From contig CM041782.1 of NCBI GenBank assembly GCA_023374045.1, positions 249,703,882 to 249,767,881 on the forward strand: a stretch of 64,000 nt of DNA. The letters run 5' to 3'. The notes beneath the pieces are model-generated. The model worked only from the letters and a program-made list of their open reading frames with translations. It ran no database searches and was not told the origin of the DNA. The position numbers and the translations under genes are program-made. This DNA is from Limonium bicolor. Taxonomy: Eukaryota > Streptophyta > Magnoliopsida > Caryophyllales > Plumbaginaceae. Below are positions 49,201-57,819 of the stretch, one piece after another (position 1 is the first letter of the stretch; each line of letters starts with the position of its first letter).

Positions 49201-51332
49201 AGTAATAACCCACCGTCGTTCAGGGATGAAAAATAAAGGATTCTCCGTAACTTTGTGGTTTAAGTTCATATTATGTTTACTTGGTTGTCTATCATTAGTT
49301 TCAATTTCTCGATTATTCATCTGTATCATATGTTACATATTGTATAGCTAGCTTGGTAATTGTTGGGCCCAGCCTAGTATAGAGGGCCAATACCTAGGAA
49401 GCCCTAGTTAACCCATAGGTCACCCTTTTGTAAAAAAGCCTTAGGTTTGGGGTATCCTCAATGCATACGGGTCCTAGACACGGTCCATGTGAGGAATACC
49501 CGTTTTCCTCAAAACTTTTCAAATCATCCCTTAATGTCAGAATAAAATGCACAATCAACATTCCAATTCTAATAAAAAAAAATCTTCAAATTTCATTTCA
49601 AAAATCAGTCAATTTTAAAATCTAAACATCAATTCACTTCAAATGCTAAATAAAGCCCAATTCGAGGCCCATTCCAAAGCCCAATTCGAGGCCCATTCCA
49701 AAGCCCAATTCGAGGCCCATTACAAAGTCCAATTAGAGGCCCATTCCAAAGCCTAATTCGAGGCCCATTCCAAAGCCCAATTCGAGGCCCATTCCCAAGC
49801 CCAATTCGAGGCCCATTCCAAAGCCCAATTCGAGGCTCATTCCAAAGCCCAATTTGAGGCCCATTTTAAAAGACCAATCGAGGCCCAAATTCGGCCTACT
49901 TTTCCAAAGTCCAATCTGACCAATCTTCCAAGGCCCAATCTGGCCCATCTTCCAAGGCCCAACCTGGCCCATTTTTCATGGTCCAACCCGGCCCGCTTCC
50001 GAGGCCCAAACCAGGCCCATCAGCTAAAATTTGGCCTACAACTTCAATTCCATCCCAATTCTTCTCAATCCCAATCCAAAATCGATTTAATTTAAATTCG
50101 TATTTAATTTCGATTTTAATCGAATTCAAGTCCAATTACAATAAAAAATCAAACCAATTTCAAATTCTAGTTCATTCAATTCATTTCAATTCAATTCCAA
50201 ACTCATTCAAATCCAAATTCATTTCAATTCCAATTCAAATCAATATTCATTCAACCCCGATTCAACTTCGGTTTCAATTCAATTTCAGTTTCATTCCGAT
50301 TTCTCCTACACTCTAAATGTCTCACAACCTGAGCGTCTCACAGACTTGTTATCCCAACGATTCGAATGTCTCACAGACCCAAACATCTCACAGACCCGAG
50401 CGTCTCATAGATCCGAGCGTCTCACAGACTTCGACATCTCAAGGTTTCAAACGTCTCACAGGCCCGAGCGTCTCATTGACTAACATCTCAACCCCTTTAA
50501 AAACTTTAAAACTTCCAAAACCCAAAAACCCTGAACTACGTAAGGTCTGATCTCAACAGGGAGTTGAGTACGTAGGCAGCCCATCTAGGGTGCGACCCCA
50601 TTCCAATCAAAAAACCCTTTTCTCCACTCTAAGGTGTTCTTCGTACCTCTCAAAACATTCAAATCCCCTCCGACTCCCACAAACCCTCGACTTCTTCAAC
50701 TCTCAAAACCAGACTCCCAATCTTTCATTCTATACTCATTCGAATTCATCAATTCTTCGTCTTGGCGTTAGCTTGGCAGAAAAGCTCGCCTCATCCACTC
50801 GTTTTCTCCCCTCCAGTTCTAATCCTATCCTTGGCTTTTAATTGAATCTCTCTAAAAAGGTTTTGAAAGAAGGTAATCCCGACAATTGGAGACCGAGGTT
50901 TCCTCGGGCACCAATCCAAGGTTATGGTCATTGCCACTACCGAGGGGTGTAACCCAGTGCGAATCCACACAGAATCTCTAATATGATTAGATAAGTCCCA
51001 TCCATAGGCAACAAATCATCAGAGTCAATTAACGGTTCTTAGAACCCTTCTCCCCTTCCTTCCTAGTATCTTAGGTCAAACTAGGTGGCGACTCTAGTCA
51101 ATTCCGCCTTATAGAGGCATAAGTCCGCGTGGGGCCCATTGAGAGCGGGTGTAGTGTTCATTAACACTCCCCTTATGCTTTCTGGGAAAGACGGACGATT
51201 TAGTAGGTATTTGAGGGATGCCATGAATAACGGGTTTTCACCCTCCACAGAACGGAAATTTCTAGGATCTAGGCTTCTCAGCTAGTTCGTATTTAGATAG
51301 ACCCCCCTCATACCGAAAAATCACCCTCCACA
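46237..51332 (+). mobile_element. 3' LTR of Ogre-like element (5.1 kb)
   Basis: TGTAGACACAAAAATTCTC start, CACCCTCCACA end. The part from 48114 matches the 5' LTR copy; 46237-48113 exists only here. It includes a GC-poor U3-like start, a possible leader with TTCTTCTTC-rich sequence at 47160-47280, a 24-bp array at 49650-49890 and the conserved hairpin at 50552-50568. It abuts the Tekay element E LTR without a target duplication. The ORF at 47320-47556 starts in a good context but has no recognisable domain. Confidence 0.75.
49650..49890 (+). repeat. 24-bp tandem array in Ogre-like 3' LTR
   Basis: About 10 units of the 24-bp repeat also seen at 37482-37740; one unit fewer and a few different point changes. 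Confidence 0.9.
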
Positions 51333-53054
51333 CCGGGAAAACGTGTCTTTAAGCGGGTCAAATAGACTCGTAACAATTTTGGTCAACTAAATAATCATTA
51401 ATAAATATTAGTGAAGCTTTAGAACCAATAAAATCAAGAAAACGAGAAATTAGTAAAAACTGTCAAAAACAGGAGTTGGGGGGTAGAAACATAAATAACC
51501 AAAACTTATGTGTCCAATAATGTAAAAAGAATTATTAAAACCCTCATGGGCTGTGTGCTGTCCGATTTTCCTACTCACACACACACACCCTATTCTCTTT
51601 TACTCACTAAGGACAAAAGCAATTAAAAATCAAAAAGTAACACACTTTACCTATCTCACTCTCTCTCCTACCCTCACAACTCCCTCTCTCACGTGAATCC
51701 CCTCTTCCTCCTCTCTGATTTTCCTTTCTTCTACCTCTCAACCGATGACAATGGTGAATTGAGAGAACCCACAAAAACTTCCACTTCTCTCCTCTTGTTA
51801 CTCCATCAAACATTCCCCAAAAATTACAAAAACTACACCATTAGAATCCTCTCACCAAGAGCTACATTCCTATCCTTTCAGAAATCAAAAACAAGAACTT
51901 TCATCTCCATGGGTATGGAGCATTTGGAGCTTCAAGACCACCATTAGAAGGCCCTCCTTCTCCTTGTTCTTTTAAGGTAAAAATATTCCTAAAAACTCCA
52001 CCTTTTTCTAGCCTCAAGGGCAAAACGAAAATGAAAACTAAAACACTTGTTGCTCCTTGTATCCTTGCCGATTTTGGCACCTTGGTGGAGTTGGAAACTT
52101 TGTTCTTGAGCCACTCCAAGCTTCATTTACACCCTTGCAAGGTAATGAGAATTCTAAACCCTAAAACCTACTTAAAGCTTAATAATAATTAGGGTTAGTT
52201 TTTAGTGTATTGAAATGTGTATGTATATGGGTTGTAGAGTATAGAATTTGTGTTTGCTAAACCGGTGGAGAAAGAGAGGAAGGAAGAAGCAAGAAGAGAA
52301 GGAAAATAGAAGAAGATAACAAGGTAAAATATACTAGTTTTAGGTAGTCTTGTATATGTATGTGTAACAGATTTTATAAGTTTGAATTTAGTAATGAAAA
52401 TGGTATGGTGTAGTAGAGTAATGTATAAGAGAATGTAAGTCTTTTAAACTCTTGGAAACAAGTTTAAAAACTGTTGCAAACAGGTGGGGAATTTAATGTG
52501 ATGTGCAGGAATTTTGTAGTGTTGAATGGGTAGTATTTGTGTGGAGGAATTTAGTGTATTGTTGTTGTGTATAAGCAGGTGGAGTAGGTGTTAAAATATG
52601 ATTGAAACAATGAGGTGAGAGCATAAAAATATTGGGGAGACTATGAAAAGATTTACCTACGAATAGAACACGTAGTGTGTTGGAAACTAGGTGAAAAACT
52701 TATGTTGTAACAGATTTTGATTGAGTTAGTTTGGTGGGTAAGTTATGAGAGGTGTGTAATGCATTAGGAGTGTTAGAAATGACATTAGAAGAGGGAGTTA
52801 TAGTTGGGGAAAGTTAGAAGAGAAATCTGTAGCATAATGTAGTAAGGGAAGAAACTAGTGTAAGTGTTGAGTTGAAACTTGGAAAATTATGTGAGTGAAT
52901 TAGTATAGAAATGTATAGAGAATTAGTGAATGAATTAAGGTGTATTAGGAGGTTTAATTAGTGTTATAACAAGTGGGAATAAGTGTAGGAACAATGGGGA
53001 AGTAATGGGTAAAAGAGAGGGACTGAAAACAGAAATTAAAATAAATACTGGGGC

Positions 53055-53443
53055 GGACCGAACTTGCGGCCGGACTTGCAAGTTCGGTCGAGTCCAGATT
53101 TACCAAGACGGGAAAGCTTCTGGAATCGACCGGACTTGTGACCGGACTTGCAAGTTCGGTCGGACCAGAAAATTGTCCCGTCTGAAACCTACTGGAATCG
53201 ACCGGACTTGCAAGTTCGGTCGAGCCAGAAAAATTCCCCGATGAAACCTTCTGGAATGGACCGAACTTGCGACCGGACTTGCAAGTTCGGTCGGCCAGAA
53301 AAATTCCCGTAATGCAAGCTACTGGAATGGACCGAACTTGCGACCGGACTTGCACGTTCGGTCGAGCCAGAAAATTTCTCGTACTGATAGCTACTGGAAT
53401 GGACCGGACTTGCAAGGTCGGTCGCAAGTCCGGTCCAGTAAAA
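53055..53443 (+). repeat. Palindromic tandem array in element E 5' LTR
   Basis: About six units separated by CTGGAAT(G/C)GACC phrases. Each contains GACCGAACTTGC or GACCGGACTTGC facing GCAAGTTCGGTC, so stems of 10-15 bp are possible. Intervening segments (AGAAAATT.CCCGT) are also repeated. It is repeated with changes in the 3' LTR at 63541-63910. Confidence 0.9.
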
Positions 53444-54558
53444 AAAAATTATTTAAATTAAATAATAATTATATGTATATATGTATTATATATATATGTA
53501 TGAATACCCACATATATTTATATGTACATGTATGTAAGTATGCCAACATTAAGTAAGAAAGTAAAACTTAAGGTAATGAAAAATAAGTAAGTAAAGTGTA
53601 AGTGTAAGAAGTATAAGGACATAGTAAGTAGGAGTTAAGTTGATGATAGTTAGATTAATCATTCCATTGTATGTATATCATAGGATTTGATTTGTGACAC
53701 CGGAAGACGTTCGGAAACATGTACAACGGTGAACGGTATGGATTCCTCATGCCCCGTATGCTATCTTGGTTACTCTGATTTGTGTGTTGTGTGCTAATTG
53801 ATCACCAAATAAGATAAATGCACGAATCGGAGTTATCATGTTTACTTGTGAATATGTAGTGTTGTATATTGTTGTATATTGTCTTTAAATTTAGTTTGTA
53901 TAATTCATGAAATGTATGGATGAATTTGAATGCTTGTATAAATGTTGCAATGTACCGTGACCGATTGTGAATGTGTTTGGGCTTCTAACTTATTCCTAAC
54001 AAGCTAACCAATCTAACTTAAATTGGTAATTAAATTGGAATGAGTAGAAGTCCGATATAGTTTCGGCCACGCGTGAGGATGCGGAGTCACGAGAGGTTGG
54101 CTCCAATTCCTGACTCTTAAACTGGTCCGCGGCCCAAATCCCTTAAGTGGGTAGCATCCCGGATTGGTGAGTCAAGTAAATCCCGGAGGTGGGACGGCGT
54201 AGTCCCCAGGGCCGGAGGTCCCGATGACTTAACTTGAGTATGAGTAAGTAAGTAAGAATGAGTAAGTAAAGTAAATGGAAGTAAGTAAGTGTAAGTAAGA
54301 AAAAGTAAGTAATGAGTGAAAGAGTAAAAGCATTCCGATTAACCCGGATGCATAATTTGGCTAACCTTGTGAAAGTAAGTATTGTGAGCATTATTGTATC
54401 GTTGCCTTGGAATGTGTAATGTATCGAGCATGGTTGTATGATGTATGTAAAGCATGTATGTATGAAATAAATGAACAACATGTTTAGTGGACGTCAAATA
54501 GTTGGCGTGCCCTAGCTAGCACGCGGTATATGCAGAGCTTATACGCAGCGTTTGCTGA

Positions 54559-54570
54559 GCCCCTTGGGGC
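54559..54570 (+). promoter_or_regulatory. GCCCC/GGGGC palindrome in element E LTR
   Basis: GCCCCTTGGGGC in the context ctgagcccc, 30 nt before the acceptor-like CACGCAG|GT. Same arrangement as in LTRs B and D. Confidence 0.55.
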
Positions 54571-55074
54571 ACCATTTTTACTACACGCAGGTACTCGCGA
54601 AGGATGAAGATGTGAAGACTTAGTGCTAGTTCATTTGTCTTCTTTTTGGATTGTAAACATTGAATGATGATTGGTGTACTGAGTAGTACATGGCTGTAGT
54701 TTTTGAATAGCCGGTGTACCATGGGGTACACCTTTTTGGATATAGAAAGGGATGGTGAATTGGTATAGATGAGTAGGTGATTAAACTCATTCTTTTGGGA
54801 AGTTGAATTGGGATGTAAGTATACACTTAAAATACTCGGTGATCCAGGAATGTAATATTGCTATCCTTGTAATAAGTATGTAATGTTTTAGTAGCTCGGT
54901 ATACTATGTTCATCAGACCGTCACTGTAAGTAGGAATAGCCTTCCTAGCCGTATGGGTGGTTAGCGGCGTTGTATCACCCGCCGTAGTAGGTAGTATTTC
55001 CGCTGCAAGTAACTCTGAATTATGGGATGATTGGACGGTAAGCATAGGATTAGCGGTTGGGGTGTTACAAAAAG

Positions 55075-55086
55075 TGGTATCAGAGC
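55075..55086 (+). other. Primer-binding site of element E (tRNA-iMet type)
   Basis: TGGTATCAGAGC, 5 nt after the LTR end. It lies in a perfect 9-bp stem-loop at 55079-55102 (ATCAGAGCG, loop TAGTAA, CGCTCTGAT). Confidence 0.95.
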
Positions 55087-55962
55087 GTAGTAACGCTCTG
55101 ATGTCGTTAGTTACCGAGCATAGGGGATTACCGAGTTAGGATTTCAACCGTCTTAAGACGAATACTTAGAAACCTAACTAGGAACTACCGTTGTTAACAA
55201 CGGATACCCTTGACGTTCTTAGGAACGATACCTTGTTTTAAATCCAAGACCTTTGAATCATATCTTGCGAAGCCTAATGTAACTGTTAAATATTCAGATG
55301 TCAGGAAGAGGTCCAGGTCGCCCTAGAGGAGGGGGCAATGACGGACTCGGCGCGCAGACGATAGCTGAGATCGTCGCCGCCACGGTAGCACAGATGCTAC
55401 CACAAGTTATCCAAGCTGTGCAACAAACTCAGCAAAACCAACAAACTCAAGCGGGGCCAATCCCTCCCCCACCACCTAGAGAAGCGAACTGGGTAAAAGC
55501 TGTAGCGGAACTCCGCCCTCCTGCTTTAGGGGCGAGAGTGATCCGGCTAAGCTCGAAGCCTACATCTCCGAGATGGAGACGGCGTTCGAAACCCTCGAAG
55601 GTCCTGCTGGAGTTCGAGTCAGAGTAGCAGCCTACTACTTGAAGGATGCGGCTATGGATTGGTGGAAGCTAATCAAGCACGAGCACGTCAACGACCCTAC
55701 ATTCGATTGGGAGTCCTTCGCATCTCTCCTCCGATCTAAGTACTATCCAGAACACGTAAAGACAAAGAAAAGGCTAGAGCTGGACGCCTTGAAGATGACA
55801 GACAAGATGTCTGTGGATGAGTACTACCGCACCTTCACTTCCATTCTCCATCTTCTCCCCGATCTAGGATACACCGGCCAGGTGTTGGTCGATCGCTTCT
55901 ATGGCGGTCTGAGCCATCGCCTTCGGTACGGTATGGGCTACACTCGATTTACCTCCCTTCAG

Positions 55963-56074
55963 GTAAATATCGGTTAACCCTAGTATCAGTTCAATTCCTT
56001 AAATTCCTTGAATTCTTTGAGTCTTTCCTTATTCTTCCTTAAATGAGAATCCCGGCTAATACCTGAAACTTCAG
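55963..56074 (+). other. Intron 1 in gag (112 nt)
   Basis: CAG|GTAAATATC donor and ACTTCAG|GAG acceptor, T-rich, with in-frame stops (first TAA at 55975). Removing it joins Gln (55960-55962) to GAG (56075) in phase 0, and the downstream gag frame is open through to 56354. Confidence 0.85.
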
Positions 56075-56354
56075 GAGTGTTATCACGCGGCTTCTCGCGT
56101 TGAAATCACTTGCCAACTAAGGGATGAAGAAACCGCGCTGAAGCGCAAGGCCAGCAATAAGAACACCAATGGCGAGGAGCAGAACCAGGGTAAAAGCTGG
56201 AAAAAGAAGAAGGGAAATTTCTTTCAGCAATCCCAAAAGAAATTCCCGAGTGAAAGTAGTGCCCTTGCTGAGCAGGGCAAACCGGTTGAACTTCTTCAAC
56301 TCGGTTCATCTGCACCGGTGGCAGCAAAGCCACTGAGATCATACCCACCTAAGG

Positions 56355-56439
56355 GTAAACTTCTATTTCTATTTCGTATTCGTACAAGTAACATATCTAG
56401 TATATCTACGCACAAATGTGCTAACCCTCTAAACCTTAG
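56355..56439 (+). other. Intron 2 in gag (85 nt)
   Basis: G|GTAAACTTC donor, T-rich body, a branch-like GTGCTAAC and ACCTTAG|GTTC acceptor. Phase 1: G at 56354 plus GT at 56440-56441 restores the frame leading into the zinc knuckles. Confidence 0.85.
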
Positions 56440-56784
56440 GTTCTGGCTCCGGTCCCACCAAGAGCTATCCTGACAGCCGCAACTACATGTGCCGAAGGTG
56501 CAATCAAGACCATCCCGGCAAGGATTGCCAAGGGAGAGAAATCCGGTGCAACAATTGTCAGAAGCCCGGGCACCGAGCCAATTTTTGCCCAGAAAATGCC
56601 AAACCAAAAGGGAACTTCCAAAGCTACAGGCAGAGGGAAGGCAAGGAGGTTGCATCTGGCGATGCACCGACCTAGCAGGCACCACAGGGACTGGGATCCC
56701 GGGGACCTCCGAGGGGTGCACCTCAGAGGCAGCCTGTCCTTCATGTCATAGACCGTGATGGGCCCGGTTCTAAATCCGGCCCAG

Positions 56785-56939
56785 GTAATAATCTAAACCT
56801 TTAATCCTTGAAGTAGCATGTCTAAGAAGTAGAGTGACTGTTTGAATGAATGCATGAGTAAGTGAATTGAAGTGTGTATTAAGCATGAAATGAAGTAGTT
56901 GAAACTAGTACTCACCGTAGACGAAATTTGTAACCCTAG
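56785..56939 (+). other. Intron 3a (155 nt), joins gag to AlkB
   Basis: CCAG|GTAATAATC donor with exon end at 56784 (phase 1) and TTTGTAACCCTAG|GAAG acceptor at 56939. The acceptor resembles those of introns 1 and 2. Splicing puts gag in frame with the AlkB domain. The unspliced reading is blocked by stops, including TAG at 56918-56920. Confidence 0.7.
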
Positions 56940-57679
56940 GAAGCTTTAGCATCTGTTATCCGATACCAGTAAACCTGAATCAAGAAGAGATCGACATCAC
57001 CAACCACTACTACACCAATGAACAGTGTCAGGTCATCCGACCAGGTATGATCTTATTAAGGGGATACCTGACACCCGAAGCGCAAATCTCAATCATTCGA
57101 CGATGCAACGAGCTAGGAACGGGTCAAGGTGGATTTTACACACCCGAATTCCCTGGTGGAGCGAAGATGAAGCTAAAAATGATGTGCTTGGGAAAGGACT
57201 GGAATCCTTATACCAAGACATACCAGGAGACACGAACACAAGATGGAGCAACGCCACCGACAATACCTCCAGAGTTTCCGACACTCGTCACACAAGCAGT
57301 AGAACTTGCACAACAATGCGAACGTGAACCGATCCCCGCACTCGAAGCGGACCTCTGTATTGTCAACTTCTATGAGAAAGAAGGACGACTTGGGTTACAC
57401 CAAGACAAGGACGAGACAGCGGAATCTCTTGAACAAGGAGTGCCCGTAGTGTCTTGGTCCATTGGTGATGACGCCATATTCCTGTATAGCGAGCAGAAGT
57501 GTGTGGACCTCGCAGAGAAATTGGTATTGCGATCAGGAGATGTCCTAATCATGGGTGGAAACTCTAGGATGCTGTATCACGGGATCAACAAGATCAAGTT
57601 GAATACGGCACCGCCGACAATAATCAATGCCACACACATGAAACCAGGACGCCTGAACCTTACCTTTAGAAAGTATTAA
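56940..57679 (+). CDS. ALKBH1-like 2OG/Fe(II) dioxygenase in retrotransposon
   Basis: AlkB enzymes oxidatively remove methyl groups from nucleic acids using Fe(II) and 2-oxoglutarate; ALKBH1 relatives have been reported to act on DNA 6-methyladenine and tRNA m1A/m5C. The frame is open from 56921; the first ATG (57047) lies inside the conserved start of the domain, which favours translation as a spliced Gag fusion from 56940. Numbering from 57047: substrate-lid GGFYTPEF and KMMCLGKDWNP (28-54), NFY (107-109), iron ligands H118 and D120 in HQDKDE, H178 in MLYHGI, and the 2OG-binding tail RLNLTFR with R202 and R208. All key residues are present and no stop occurs. Host ALKBH1 proteins have a longer N-terminus, absent here. 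The intronless domain plus a poly(A) signal at 57749 suggests capture of a spliced host mRNA. Confidence 0.9.
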
Positions 57680-57748
57680 ATTCATAGTATCATGTAATGT
57701 TTTAGTAACGTGTATTAGAGACACGACATGTATGATGGTTGGTTTATC

Positions 57749-57754
57749 AATAAA
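57749..57754 (+). terminator. Poly(A) signal after AlkB
   Basis: AATAAA 70 nt after the AlkB stop codon (57677-57679), within an AT-rich segment (57680-57780) that resembles a plant 3' untranslated region. It would end a Gag-AlkB transcript before pol, and it supports origin from a captured mRNA. Confidence 0.5.
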
Positions 57755-57819
57755 GAGCAGTGTTGATTTAATTCCACTTGTGTCCACCATCAATACGTAC
57801 CTAATTGTGAATCCAATAG

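Larger units (their letters stand above)
35942..51332 (+). mobile_element. Large Tat/Ogre-like element without gag-pol
   Basis: Two near-identical direct repeats, 35942-39117 and 48114-51332, are LTR copies. The first is followed by a primer-binding site and the second extends left to a TG start at 46237 that is preceded by a polypurine tract. The complete LTR is therefore about 5.1 kb and the 5' copy lacks its first 1.9 kb. The internal region (39118-46236, 7.1 kb) shows no protease, RT, RNase H or integrase motif on either strand. The element is a non-autonomous derivative, or its coding part was deleted. The assignment rests on primer-binding site, LTR size and 3' tandem repeats. Confidence 0.7.
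51333..55069 (+). mobile_element. 5' LTR of element E, first 160 bp missing
   Basis: Aligns from 51332/51333 with 61814 onward of the 3' LTR, so 61654-61813 has no counterpart; the complete LTR is about 3.9 kb. Landmarks: (CA)n and a C/T-rich leader (51580-51740), donor-like AAGGTAAAA (51974), AAGGTAATG (52139) and AAGGTAAAA (52321), a palindromic array, GCCCCTTGGGGC at 54559-54570, and an acceptor-like GCAG ending at 54600. It ends GGGTGTTACA at 55069. ORFs within (for example 51693-51947 and 52954-53427) repeat in the 3' LTR but carry no domain. Confidence 0.9.
55298..56784 (+). pseudogene. gag: gag of element E, three exons, two lesions
   Basis: Gag forms the particle and binds genomic RNA. 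The start ATG at 55298 opens MSGRGPGRPRGG, followed by an Ala/Gln-rich stretch. A 1-nt frameshift between about 55508 and 55530 moves the frame to one running YISEMETAFETLEG through DWWK and YYPEHVKTKKRLELDAL (retrotransposon gag core). Exon 1 ends at 55962. Exon 2 (56075-56354) is Lys/Gln-rich. Exon 3 (56440-56784) has knuckles CRRCNQDHPGKDC and CNNCQKPGHRANFC. A TAG at 56673-56675 interrupts the frame, probably a C-to-T change. Splicing keeps the phase exactly at both introns, and the exon 3 end is a phase-1 donor. Confidence 0.88.
56785..57819 (+). other. Intron 3b (1035 nt), alternative, skips AlkB
   Basis: Uses the same donor at 56785 but the acceptor ATCCAATAG|G at 57819. The join (G plus GT) leads into a frame reading ...[13 protein letters not shown], which resembles the usual segment before the Tekay protease. 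Pol could therefore be reached from gag by skipping the AlkB cassette. Support is from phase and resemblance only. Confidence 0.55.

Noticed and set aside
53005..53461. ORFs with repeated DRTCKFGR-like peptides on both strands
   Set aside because: They are translations of the palindromic DNA array; palindromes give similar peptides on both strands.
57047..57679. AlkB domain as an ordinary host gene lying next to a transposon
   Set aside because: Gag-side and pol-side sequences of the same element flank it closely, splice phases connect it to gag, and no host promoter or N-terminal exon is visible upstream. A host origin by capture remains likely.
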